DNA from: Stutzerimonas stutzeri
Lineage (GTDB): Bacteria; Pseudomonadota; Gammaproteobacteria; Pseudomonadales; Pseudomonadaceae
Length of the DNA: 64,000 bases
Reading direction: 5' to 3'
NCBI RefSeq assembly: GCF_024448985.1
Contig: NZ_JAMOII010000015.1
Span: 1-64,000, forward strand
The translations under genes and the position numbers were made by a program. Shown piece after piece: positions 48,406-57,162 of the stretch (positions are counted from its first letter, which is position 1; each line of letters starts with the position of its first letter). Below the pieces are notes generated by a model. The model saw nothing but the letters and a program-made list of their open reading frames with translations. It made no database searches and was not told the DNA's origin.

Positions 48406-48432
48406 TAAATGCGAACGATTTGTGTTTGATAT
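48406..48432 (+). promoter_or_regulatory. Possible Fur box and promoter of the siderophore export/uptake operon
   Basis: An AT-rich stretch with AAATGCGAACGATTTG partly fits the Fur pattern of inverted AATGA-like units. It is followed by TTTGATATAG, a -10-like sequence, 57 bases before the MFS start. The match to a Fur consensus is imperfect; position and gene function support it. Confidence 0.4.
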
Positions 48433-48488
48433 AGCGTTCGCCATCCCTTAGGATGCTGCCCGCCTGCCAATAGAGCGTGCCGCACCTT

Positions 48489-49706
48489 ATGAATATTGCC
48501 GACCAGTCGAGGATCGCCGTCCACCTTGCGATGCTGATCAACATGTTGTCGCTGGGCAGCCTGATGATGGTCATGCCGCTGGGTCCGGATCTGGTGCGCC
48601 ACTTGGGAATGGAGGCCAGCCACATCGGCTATATCAGTGGCGGCGCCACCCTTGCCGCCGCCCTGAGTGCCTTTATCGCAGCGCCGTGGCTGGATCGCTT
48701 CGACCGAAAACGCGCGCTGATCGTCTTGCTGGTGCTGCGTTTTGCCTTGCTGCTCAGCTGCGCGCTGGCGACCTACCCGACTCAACTGATTGCGCTGTTC
48801 ATTCTCTCCGGTCTGGTCGCCGGACCCATGGGCGCGATTTTGATGGCCACGATGCTGGACCTGATTCCGCCCGCCGAACGCGGCCGAAAGCTTGCCTACA
48901 TCGGCATGGGGTTTTCCCTGGCTGCGATTCTGGTCATCCCGCTCGCGCTGGAATGCTCGATGCGCTGGAGCTGGACGACCCCCTTCGTGCTGCTCGGCGG
49001 CACCGGATTGATTCTGGCGCTGCTTTGTCAGCTGTTCTTTCCGTCACCGTCTGCGGCTCATTGGCCCTCGGGCTCGGTCAGACCGCTGCTCGCTTCGCGC
49101 CTGTGCATGGCGGCGCTGGCTATCACCATGTTGCAGATGTTCGGACATTTCCTCTTGGTTCCGCACTTCGCTACCTACTTTCAATTCAACGTGGACTTTC
49201 CTCGCGAAAACCTGGGCTTGCTCTATCTGCTCGGCGGGTTGGCGAGTATCGCGGCGATGCGTATTGGCGGTGCCTGGATCGACCGCGGCAGTGCCGTGAC
49301 GGTCGTGCTGGTCAGTAGCGGCAGCCTCGCGCTGGTGACCTTGCTTGGTTTCGCATGGCCGGTGGGCGTTTCTCTGTACGTCATTTTCACCCTGTTCATG
49401 GCGCTGAGCGCCGTACGTAGCAACAGCACCATGACCATCGCGGCTGGCATACCACCGGCCCATCAGCGCGCCGCGTTCATGGCGTTTCAGGGAACGGTTT
49501 CAAATGTCGCGGCCGGCTTCGGCAGCCTGATTTCGGCGCGCTATCTGACCGACGGGCCACAGCATCAACTACTCGGCTTCGAAGAGCTGGCGGCGCTCTA
49601 CGCAGTGCTGGGCATCGTGGCCGGTTTGGGCGTGCTGTACCTGATCCACGGCATCAAACAGCGCGATGCGAACCCGACAGCGACAGCAGAACAACAGGCG
49701 GGATGA
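48489..49706 (+). CDS. MFS transporter, candidate siderophore exporter
   Basis: 405 residues, 12 predicted helices. The loop 2-3 motif is APWLDRFDRKRALIV, and helix 4-5 includes LDLIPPAERGRKLAYIGMG. It is the first gene of a plus-strand run that continues with a TonB receptor and an ABC importer, facing a siderophore synthesis cluster. Export of the siderophore, as by EntS in enterobactin systems, is therefore the likely job. The ATG at MNIADQ is preferred to a GTG four codons earlier. Import of a siderophore from the periplasm by an MFS protein is the alternative. Confidence 0.78.
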   Translation: MNIADQSRIAVHLAMLINMLSLGSLMMVMPLGPDLVRHLGMEASHIGYISGGATLAAALSAFIAAPWLDRFDRKRALIVLLVLRFALLLSCALATYPTQLIALFILSGLVAGPMGAILMATMLDLIPPAERGRKLAYIGMGFSLAAILVIPLALECSMRWSWTTPFVLLGGTGLILALLCQLFFPSPSAAHWPSGSVRPLLASRLCMAALAITMLQMFGHFLLVPHFATYFQFNVDFPRENLGLLYLLGGLASIAAMRIGGAWIDRGSAVTVVLVSSGSLALVTLLGFAWPVGVSLYVIFTLFMALSAVRSNSTMTIAAGIPPAHQRAAFMAFQGTVSNVAAGFGSLISARYLTDGPQHQLLGFEELAALYAVLGIVAGLGVLYLIHGIKQRDANPTATAEQQAG

Positions 49707-49766
49707 ACCGCCGAGGGATACGTGATGAGTCCATTTCGAAAACATCGAGCAGCAACGGAGCATGCT

Positions 49767-51743
49767 ATGACTATCGTAAGCAACCGGGGCATTGGCCGCC
49801 CTCGTCACCTGTCCCTGACCGTCCTGGCCAGCCTTCTGCCGTTCGCCGCCCTGGCGAACGAGCCCATGGCACTGGAGCAGCAAGTCATCACCGCGACCCA
49901 GACGGCGCATAGCGAACTCAGCGCCCCGGCCAGCGTGTCGGTCGTGACCCGCGAAGAGCTGGAAAAGAGGCCGGTCTACAACCTGGCCGACGCGGTGAAA
50001 TACCTGCCGGGCGTGCATCTCAACCCGTCGTCCACTTATGGCCGCCAGGAAATCAAGCTGCGCGGGCTGGATTCGGATTACACGCTGCTGCTGGTCAACG
50101 GCCGCCGTATCAATTCGCGCGATGTTCTGACGTCCGAATACGCCAATGATTTCGATTTGTCGTCGATCCCGATAGCGGCGATCGAGCGTATCGAGGTCAT
50201 TCGCGGACCGATGTCGTCGCTGTATGGCGCTGATGCCATAGGCGGCGTGGTCAACGTTATCCTCCGCCAGCCGAGCAACCAGACTAGGACTGGGGTGGCC
50301 TACTCCTACGAGACGCCTACCGAGGGCGACGCAGGCGATAGCCACAAAGCCAGCGGCTATGTCAGCGGCGCGCTGATCGAGCACAAGCTGTTGGGCAACC
50401 TAATCGTCGAAGGTACCGACCAGGCTGCCTGGCGCTCCGACCAAACCGTCGCACCCGATGCGGACGCAGCCGAACACAGCCAGGCCGGCAGCGTCTATGG
50501 CTCGCTGAGCTGGCTGCTCGACGAGCGTCAGACGATCGACCTCGACGTGACGCATCGCCAGGACGACCGCGTGGCGAACTGGTTTCCCAGCCTGAGATAT
50601 GGTGTGGTCCAGAATGTCCAGGAAATGGAGCGAACCAGCCTTGGCCTAGCCCATAACGGTAAGTGGGATGGGTTCGACACCCGTGTCCGCTATTACTACG
50701 AAGACGTTGAATTGGCCGATGCGTCGGCACTGATGACGCAATTCAACGCCGGAAGAGTTGGAGAAGCGGAGCAAAAGAACCACACGATTGACGGACAGAT
50801 CAGTGGGTTCGTTGCGGGCAATCTCATTACGCTGGGTGCCGAACGCCGGCGTACCGAGTTCAGCCATAACCAGAACCTCGGCGCAGAAACAAATGTGGAT
50901 CAGTCCGCCCTGTATCTTCAGGACGAATTCTCGTTGGGTGATCTGGACGTAACGCTAGGGGCGCGCTGGGATAACCATGAAGTATTCGGCAGCGAGATCA
51001 GTCCTCGTGCCTACGGCGTTTACAACCTTACCGATAACTGGGTAATCAAGGGAGGCGTTGGCAAGTCGTTTAAAGCACCGGCTATTTATCAATCGGATGA
51101 AAGCTACAGCATTGCAGCGTGTCAGGGCGGTTGCCGCGTCATGGGCAATGCCGACCTCAAACCAGAAACAGCCATCAGTTACGAGCTGGGCACGCTCTAC
51201 CAGAACGGCGGGCTTGAAGCCGGAATCACGCTATTCCAGACAGAAATTGACGACATGATTGTCAGCGACCGGTGGCGTGCGGGTTACCGGCCAACCGTAA
51301 TGACGTATAGCAACATCAGCAAAGCGCGTGTGCAGGGCTACGAGTTGCAAGGCCGCTACGCCTTCAACGACGCACTTGGACTGCGTGGTAACTACACCTA
51401 TTCCGATGCTGAAGATCGCGATGCAGCTACACCGCTAATCAATACCCCGCAACACGTCGCCAATATCGGTCTGGACTGGCAAGCGCGGTCAAATCTTGCG
51501 TTAAACCTGGACTACCAATATACCGGCAGCCAATGGCTCCCCACGCCTGCTACTGGCGGAAGTCAAGAAAGCGGTGCTTTCCATGTCGTCAATGTCGGAG
51601 CCAAGTACCAGGCCACTTCCCAATTTACAGTCAACGGCGGACTCAACAACCTGGCCAACGAAAAGCGCGACGACGTTGCCCAATCGGTGGACAACATCCT
51701 CATGGGACGCACGCTATTCGTCGGTTTCAGCTACGACATCTAA
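49767..51743 (+). CDS. TonB-dependent ferric-siderophore receptor, FepA/catecholate-like
   Basis: 658 residues. Signal peptide ends near ASLLPFAALA (residue 31). A TonB-box-like EQQVITATQ precedes the plug domain (SVVTREELEKRPVYNLADAV; KLRGLDSDYTLLLVNGRR; IERIEVIRGPMSSLYGADAI). The plug ends in GGVVNVILR. A 22-strand barrel follows, with the usual GKSFKAPAIYQ, PETAISYELG and YSNISKARVQGYEL blocks, closing in FVGFSYDI. The pattern is that of the FepA/IroN/BfrA group. The start with GGAG 8 bases upstream gives a proper signal peptide; a start 14 codons earlier is less likely. Confidence 0.92.
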   Translation: MTIVSNRGIGRPRHLSLTVLASLLPFAALANEPMALEQQVITATQTAHSELSAPASVSVVTREELEKRPVYNLADAVKYLPGVHLNPSSTYGRQEIKLRGLDSDYTLLLVNGRRINSRDVLTSEYANDFDLSSIPIAAIERIEVIRGPMSSLYGADAIGGVVNVILRQPSNQTRTGVAYSYETPTEGDAGDSHKASGYVSGALIEHKLLGNLIVEGTDQAAWRSDQTVAPDADAAEHSQAGSVYGSLSWLLDERQTIDLDVTHRQDDRVANWFPSLRYGVVQNVQEMERTSLGLAHNGKWDGFDTRVRYYYEDVELADASALMTQFNAGRVGEAEQKNHTIDGQISGFVAGNLITLGAERRRTEFSHNQNLGAETNVDQSALYLQDEFSLGDLDVTLGARWDNHEVFGSEISPRAYGVYNLTDNWVIKGGVGKSFKAPAIYQSDESYSIAACQGGCRVMGNADLKPETAISYELGTLYQNGGLEAGITLFQTEIDDMIVSDRWRAGYRPTVMTYSNISKARVQGYELQGRYAFNDALGLRGNYTYSDAEDRDAATPLINTPQHVANIGLDWQARSNLALNLDYQYTGSQWLPTPATGGSQESGAFHVVNVGAKYQATSQFTVNGGLNNLANEKRDDVAQSVDNILMGRTLFVGFSYDI

Positions 51744-51798
51744 CCATTCGCTCCCGGCGGCACCGTCGCCGGCCTACCTGGAGAACTACAGCGCGACA

Positions 51799-52836
51799 AT
51801 GACCAGAACGGATGAGGCATTTCCCAACTACCAGCAAGCGGTGCTCCTCGGGGGCGGCGGTATCCTGCTGGGCTTGTTGATTCTATCGATGAGCACGGGT
51901 GCGGGCGTCTACGGCGCGATCGATGTGCTGCATTACCTGCTGGGTGATCCGCTCGCCGTGGCGGACGATAAGCTCGCCATGGTGGTCGAAACCCTGCGCC
52001 TGCCGCGGACCCTGGCGGCTCTGGTAGTCGGTGGCAGTCTCGCGATTGCCGCCTCACTGTTGCAAAGCGCGACACGCAATCCGCTGGCCGAACCCGGCCT
52101 GCTCGGTGTCAATGCCGGTGCGGTGCTGGGGCTGGTCATCGGCCTCATTTTCTATGGCGTCGAATCGACCGGTGGTTATCTGCTGTGGTCCGGCGCCGGC
52201 GCTCTGCTGGGCAATCTCGTAGTGCTGGGTATCGGCCTGATGCTGGGCCAGGCCAGCCCGCTGAAACTGATCCTCGCCGGCGTCGCGCTGAATGCCGTTT
52301 TCGGTGGTCTTGCGAATTTCATGCTGCTCCGCACCCGCGTGGCGCTGGAACAGTTTCGTTTCTGGAATCTTGGCTCGCTGTCGGCATCCAGCCTGGACGC
52401 CGTGGCTACTGTGGCCCCGGTCGCCTTGATCGGCCTGATCCTGGCTGCCCTGCTCTGCCGGCAACTGACGTTGATGCAGATGGGCGACAGCCAGGCGCGG
52501 GCGCTGGGCATCCACACCACCTGGGTGCGCCTGGGCGTACTGGTTGCCTCGACCCTGCTGACGGCCTGCGCGATCTCCCTTGCTGGCCCGGTCGGCTTCG
52601 TCGGCTTCCTCGCGGCCTACTGCGCACGATTGATCGAACCGGTCGCGCTGCTGCGTCAACTGCTGTTCTCGACGTTGTTCGGCATGTTGTTCCTGCTGGC
52701 CGCCGACGTGCTCGCGCGTTGGCTGCTGCAACCTTTCGAGCTGCCAGTCGGCACTTTGTTGGCCGCACTGGGCGCACCGGCGCTGATTGCCATCGTGCTG
52801 CGCGGCGGCTTCCGTTCATTACTGGCGGTGAGGTAA
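51799..52836 (+). CDS. Iron-siderophore ABC permease (FecCD family), subunit 1
   Basis: 345-residue inner-membrane permease with about ten helices. LRLPRTLAALVVGGSLAIAA and SATRNPLAEPGLLGVNAGAV are the conserved FecCD N-terminal blocks. The cytoplasmic coupling segment is ALGIHTTWVRLGVL, and GPVGFVGFLAAYCARLI is the typical late motif. It follows the receptor gene by 55 bases and the second permease begins 2 bases after its stop. It forms a heterodimeric channel with the next gene. Confidence 0.92.
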   Translation: MTRTDEAFPNYQQAVLLGGGGILLGLLILSMSTGAGVYGAIDVLHYLLGDPLAVADDKLAMVVETLRLPRTLAALVVGGSLAIAASLLQSATRNPLAEPGLLGVNAGAVLGLVIGLIFYGVESTGGYLLWSGAGALLGNLVVLGIGLMLGQASPLKLILAGVALNAVFGGLANFMLLRTRVALEQFRFWNLGSLSASSLDAVATVAPVALIGLILAALLCRQLTLMQMGDSQARALGIHTTWVRLGVLVASTLLTACAISLAGPVGFVGFLAAYCARLIEPVALLRQLLFSTLFGMLFLLAADVLARWLLQPFELPVGTLLAALGAPALIAIVLRGGFRSLLAVR

Positions 52837-52838
52837 GC

Positions 52839-53882
52839 ATGGCGTCGATCACTCCCAGCGGCGTTTGGGCGCTGCGTCTGGGCGGCATGAGCCTGTTGCT
52901 GCATCGTCGCAATTGGCTGATGTGCGGCTTGCTTACGCTGGTGCTGGCAACGCTGGCGGTCATTGCGATCAGCCTCGGTTCGGGCCAGATGGGCACACGC
53001 GACGTACTTGCGACCCTGCTCGGGCACGGCAGCAAGCTGAACGAAATCATGGTATTCAAGATCCGCCTACCTCGCGTCGCCGCAGCCATCGTCGCGGGAT
53101 TCGCCATGGGCATGGCCGGTTGCCTGATCCAGACGCTGGTGCGCAATCGCCTGGCCACGCCGGACATGATTGGCGTGAACGAAGGCGCCTCTCTGGCAGT
53201 GGTGGTTTTTTCCCTCTATCTCACGTTCGGCAGTTGGCCCTGGTGGGCCTCGCCGCTGGGCGCCATGCTGGCTGCGGCTGCGCTGTTTACCTTGTGCCGT
53301 CGGCCCGGCGAGCAGGGTTATCTGTTCATCGTCATCGGCATTGCGTTGTCCGAACTGTTCGGTGCGGTGGGCGACTTCGCCATGTCCACCCAACCGCTGG
53401 TGCACCTGGGCAGCATTTACCTGTGGACCATGGGCCACTTCGCCGGCGTCAGCTACCAGACCGTCAACCCGATCGCGCTGATATTGCTGCTGTTGTGCCC
53501 ATTGATGGCGCTGCTCAACCGGCCTTTGGCGCTGCTGCGGTTCGGCGATGCCACGGCGCAGAACCTCGGCATTCGCGTACCGCTGGTACAGCTCGGCGTA
53601 CTCGGCCTGGCAATTCTGGTGGCTTCACTGGGCACGGCGATCGGCGGGCCGGTCGTCTTCATCGCCATGGCCGCACCGATCCTCGCGTCGTGGCTCGCGC
53701 GCGATAACCTTGCCCCGCTCTGGCTGTCGGCCATCTGCGGCGCCGTGCTGCTGTTGGGCAGCGACACCCTGGTGCGAGTATTGGCACAGCCGGAAGAGAT
53801 TCCCACCGGGATCATGACGCGCCTGCTTGGCGGCATCTTGCTGCTTGGCCTGCTATTGAAGGACAGACGAGGGGCCGACTGA
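52839..53882 (+). CDS. Iron-siderophore ABC permease (FecCD family), subunit 2
   Basis: 347 residues. KIRLPRVAAAIVAGFAMGMA, VRNRLATPDMIGVNEGAS and GGPVVFIAMAAPILASWLAR are the FecCD blocks, resembling FepG. The stop shares one base with the ATPase start (TGATG). With the preceding permease, the ATPase and the binding protein it makes a complete periplasm-to-cytoplasm importer for a ferric siderophore. Confidence 0.92.
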   Translation: MASITPSGVWALRLGGMSLLLHRRNWLMCGLLTLVLATLAVIAISLGSGQMGTRDVLATLLGHGSKLNEIMVFKIRLPRVAAAIVAGFAMGMAGCLIQTLVRNRLATPDMIGVNEGASLAVVVFSLYLTFGSWPWWASPLGAMLAAAALFTLCRRPGEQGYLFIVIGIALSELFGAVGDFAMSTQPLVHLGSIYLWTMGHFAGVSYQTVNPIALILLLLCPLMALLNRPLALLRFGDATAQNLGIRVPLVQLGVLGLAILVASLGTAIGGPVVFIAMAAPILASWLARDNLAPLWLSAICGAVLLLGSDTLVRVLAQPEEIPTGIMTRLLGGILLLGLLLKDRRGAD

Positions 53883-54733
53883 TGACGGTACTGAGCGTAC
53901 AAAACCTACATTTCGCCTATCAGGACAAGGTCGTTCTGGACGATCTGTCCTTCTCCCTTCCCAAAGGTCGGCTGATCGGCATCGTCGGGCCCAACGGCAG
54001 CGGCAAATCCACGTTGCTCAAACTGCTGGCACGCCAGCTGCCATTGCGACGCGGCGAGATCGAAATCCAGGGTCAGCCACTGCCCCGCTATTCGATGAAA
54101 AGCCTGGCCCGCCAGCTGGCATTTCTGCCGCAGCGACCGGTGATGGCCGAGGGTATTCGTGTCGAGCAGTTGGTGCAGTACGGCCGTCACCCGCACCAGG
54201 GCTGGTTCAACCAGTGGAGCGAGGAAGACGCGCGCCAGGTGGCGCGTGCCCGCGCGGCAATGCAGCTCGACGCCATCTGGCAACGGCAGGCATCGTCGCT
54301 CTCCGGCGGGCAGGCGCAACGTGCCTGGTTGGGCATGATCCTGGCGCAGAACACCGACTTGATTCTTCTCGACGAACCCACCAGTGCGCTGGATATCGGT
54401 CACCAGGCCGAAGTGATGGAAGCGGTGCATCGGATCGCCACCGAAGGCCGCACCGTGCTGATCGTCATCCACGATCTAGGCATCGCCGCGCGCTACTGCG
54501 ATGAGCTGATCGCGCTCGCCGATGGCCGCATCCAGGCCATGGGCCCGGCTCGCCAGGTGATGACGAAGGAACTGGTGGACCGCCTCTACCAGACCGAAGT
54601 GGACATCCTTCCCGCGCCCGGCGACGGCGCCCCGGTGATCGTGCCGCGTCGCCGTCGGCTTTCCGCTACTCCCCCATCCGCTATTCGCACCCCTGCGGTG
54701 CATGAACTCGCTCAACAGGACACGACCCCATGA
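53882..54733 (+). CDS. Iron-siderophore ABC transporter ATPase (FepC/FhuC-like)
   Basis: 283 residues. Walker A GIVGPNGSGKSTLLKLLA, Q-loop FLPQRPVMAEG, signature SSLSGGQAQRAWLGM, Walker B LILLDEPTSALD, switch His in LIVIHDLGIAAR. The C-terminal extension of about 40 residues (RRRRLSATPPSAIRTPAV) is Pro/Arg-rich and longer than usual. It overlaps the next gene by four bases. Confidence 0.93.
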   Translation: MTVLSVQNLHFAYQDKVVLDDLSFSLPKGRLIGIVGPNGSGKSTLLKLLARQLPLRRGEIEIQGQPLPRYSMKSLARQLAFLPQRPVMAEGIRVEQLVQYGRHPHQGWFNQWSEEDARQVARARAAMQLDAIWQRQASSLSGGQAQRAWLGMILAQNTDLILLDEPTSALDIGHQAEVMEAVHRIATEGRTVLIVIHDLGIAARYCDELIALADGRIQAMGPARQVMTKELVDRLYQTEVDILPAPGDGAPVIVPRRRRLSATPPSAIRTPAVHELAQQDTTP

Positions 54734-55674
54734 TCAAACCAAACCCCTGGTGCCTCACCGTCGCGCTGTTTGCCGCCGTGCTGGTCCTCAACGCTCATGC
54801 CGAAGACCGCCAAATCGAAGATGCCCTTGGCAACAGCGTGACCGCTCCAGCCACGCCCGAGCGCGTCGTCACTCTCAGCGAAATAGATCTGGATACCGCG
54901 CTAACCCTCGGCGTGACACCCGTAGGCACCGTCAACGGCCGTGGCCAGGCCGCGCCGCCGCGCTATCTGGAAGGCAAACTGCCGGCCGGCATCAAAGTGG
55001 TTGGCGATCTCGATAACCCCAACCTGGAAACGCTGCTGGAGCTGGAACCGGATCTGATCCTTACCGGCCCGGTAAAGCCGGAGCAGCTGGCCATCCTCAA
55101 CGAGATTGCACCGACCGCGGTCACCTTCAACTGGGGGCAGCCATGGCAGCAAAGCATGCAGCGCACGGCTCATATATTGAACAAGGATGCCGAAGCCCAG
55201 GCGTTTCTGCGGCGTTACGAAGCCCGCTCCGCGGAGGCTCGTGAGCGGCTGAGCGATCATCAAGGCGAAACCTTCAGCATCGTGCGCTGGAACCCGAAGG
55301 GTCCGTCGTACATGTTCAAGGATTCGTTCGCCAGCACCGTCGCCAGTGATGTCGGCCTCGTACGGCCGGCGCACCAACAGGACCCCGGTCATACGCACTC
55401 CATGGCGCTCAGCCTGGAATCGCTGGAATTGCTCGACGCCGACTGGCTGGTGATCGGCACCTTGGCTACCAACGGCGAAGCCGTCGACGCCATGCGTCAG
55501 GCCGAAGAGACCGCTGCGTTCCGCCAACTCTCGTCAATTCAGAGCAAGCGCTTCGGCGCGGTCGACGGCTCGCTATGGACGTCGGTCGGCGGCCCGATGG
55601 CAGCTATGCAGGTGATCGAGGATATCGAAGGGATCGTTGGCAAGTCCGACGCCGAGCCGGTCGCGAAAGATTGA
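54730..55674 (+). CDS. Ferric-siderophore periplasmic binding protein
   Basis: 314 residues of the class III (FepB/BtuF-type) binding-protein fold with a single long interdomain helix. Signal peptide ends near VLVLNAHA (residue 24). The N-terminal lobe shows RVVTLSEIDLDTALTLGVTP and LETLLELEPDLILTGPVKPE; the C-terminal lobe has LESLELLDADWLVIGTLA. It is not lipidated, as expected for a Gram-negative protein. It ends the plus-strand uptake operon and is followed by a shared terminator. Confidence 0.9.
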   Translation: MIKPNPWCLTVALFAAVLVLNAHAEDRQIEDALGNSVTAPATPERVVTLSEIDLDTALTLGVTPVGTVNGRGQAAPPRYLEGKLPAGIKVVGDLDNPNLETLLELEPDLILTGPVKPEQLAILNEIAPTAVTFNWGQPWQQSMQRTAHILNKDAEAQAFLRRYEARSAEARERLSDHQGETFSIVRWNPKGPSYMFKDSFASTVASDVGLVRPAHQQDPGHTHSMALSLESLELLDADWLVIGTLATNGEAVDAMRQAEETAAFRQLSSIQSKRFGAVDGSLWTSVGGPMAAMQVIEDIEGIVGKSDAEPVAKD

Positions 55675-55680
55675 TCGACT

Positions 55681-55708
55681 CAGCACCCCGGAGCGCACCG
55701 GGGTGCTG
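55681..55708. terminator. Bidirectional hairpin between uptake and synthesis genes
   Basis: CAGCACCCCGG-AGCGCA-CCGGGGTGCTG is a perfect 11-bp stem between two convergent genes, 7 and 9 bases from their stops. No strong T-run; likely serves both directions. Confidence 0.75.
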
Positions 55709-55716
55709 AACACCGC

Positions 55717-57162
55717 TCACACCGGTTCAGGTAAACGCTTGCGATCGATCTTTCCGCTGGCGGTTTTGGGCAACGAGTCGAGCAGTACGATGCGGCTCGG
55801 GATCATGTAATACGGCAGGCTGCGCTGCAGCTGCCGGCGGATTTCCACCCGAGTCGGGCCACCGCTACGCAGCTCCACATATCCCACCAGACAGGCTTCG
55901 TCGCCCTCCCCCAGCAGCCGCACGGCAGCCTCCAATACACCCTCGATGTGGCGCAGGCTCGCTTCGATTTCCCCTAGTTCGATGCGAAAACCGCGCAGTT
56001 TGATCTGATCATCGCGACGACCACGATATTGGAACTCGTCTTCGGCGATACGTCGCACTCGGTCGCCCGTTCGGTAGAGACGCCGCCCCTGCCATGCAAT
56101 GAAGGCCTGTTCGGTCAGGTCGCGTCGCTGCCAGTAGCCCTGCGCCAGCGACGGGCCTTCGATGCACAGCTCGCCCTCATCACCCGGTTCGACGGCGATG
56201 CCTTGCTCGTTCAGCACCCAGTGTCGATAGCCATCCAATGACTGCCTGAGCCGCACGCCTTGCTCACCAAGCGGCAGTTCGACCTGCGACATCATCGACC
56301 AGACCGTTGCCTCGGTGGGGCCGTAGCAGTTCCAGAGCTGACCGACCGCCGCGCCGAGGCGCGTTGCCAGCGCCACGTCCAGGGCTTCTCCGCCGCAGAG
56401 CGCAACCAGACCGTCGCGGCCCTGCCAGCCGGCTTTCAGTAGCATCCGCCAGAACGCCGGAGTGGCTTGCAGTGTGTTCAGGTCCGGGCGGCCGTCGAGC
56501 AGTTGCAGTAGCGCAACCGGATCCTTGTGCGCCGGAGCGCAGACCACTTCGACGTATCCGCCTGCCCACAGCGGCCCGAGCATTTCCAGCAGGGAAATGT
56601 CGAACGCCGGCGTGGTGGTGAACACCCAGCGAGTCGCCGTGCTGACCCCGATACGCCGGGTCGCGGCATCCAGAAAATTGCCCAATGCGGCGCGTTCGAT
56701 GACCACGCCCTTGGGTTTTCCGGTAGAGCCGGAGGTGAACATCATATAAGCCGGCAAGCGCTCATCCAGCGTCGGCGGCGCAGGCATCTGTGCCAATCCA
56801 GGCAGCAAGCGCAAGGACGGCGACAGCGACCCTGACGGCTGCTCGTCCTGGATGACCCAGCGCAGCTGTGCATCGTCTACGATCCCCTGCAACCGCTCCA
56901 GGGGAAAGTCTGGCTCCAGCGGCACGAAGCACACACCCTCATGCAGGCAGGCCAGGACCGTGGCGATAAGGTCGGGACCGCGCGCCAGATGCAGTCCGAC
57001 GCGGGCGCCCTCGACCAAGCCCTGCTCACGCAATTGCAGCACGATGGCCCCGACCCGCGCGTGCAGCTCGGCATAGCTGAAGCTGGCGCCGAGACAACCC
57101 AGAGCGGGCAGCGCGGCATGGTGGGCAAACACGTCGGCGAAATGCTCGTTGATCGCTTTCAT
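55717..57162 (-). CDS. Stand-alone NRPS adenylation domain, probably glycine-type code
   Basis: 481 residues comprising only an adenylation domain: A3 YMMFTSGSTGKPKGV, A4/A5 TPAFDISLLEMLGPL and LWNCYGPTEATVWS, A7 LYRTGDRVRR, A8 GRRDDQIKLRGFRIELGEIE, A10 PKTASGKIDRKRL. The frame stops right after A10, with no carrier protein or condensation domain. Aligning by eye to GrsA numbering gives the specificity residues D-I-L-Q-L-G-N-V-W-K, close to the published glycine code DILQLGLIWK. Its ATG overlaps the NRPS stop (ATGA). It would load an amino acid onto a carrier protein in trans. Confidence 0.82.
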   Translation of the reverse strand: MKAINEHFADVFAHHAALPALGCLGASFSYAELHARVGAIVLQLREQGLVEGARVGLHLARGPDLIATVLACLHEGVCFVPLEPDFPLERLQGIVDDAQLRWVIQDEQPSGSLSPSLRLLPGLAQMPAPPTLDERLPAYMMFTSGSTGKPKGVVIERAALGNFLDAATRRIGVSTATRWVFTTTPAFDISLLEMLGPLWAGGYVEVVCAPAHKDPVALLQLLDGRPDLNTLQATPAFWRMLLKAGWQGRDGLVALCGGEALDVALATRLGAAVGQLWNCYGPTEATVWSMMSQVELPLGEQGVRLRQSLDGYRHWVLNEQGIAVEPGDEGELCIEGPSLAQGYWQRRDLTEQAFIAWQGRRLYRTGDRVRRIAEDEFQYRGRRDDQIKLRGFRIELGEIEASLRHIEGVLEAAVRLLGEGDEACLVGYVELRSGGPTRVEIRRQLQRSLPYYMIPSRIVLLDSLPKTASGKIDRKRLPEPV

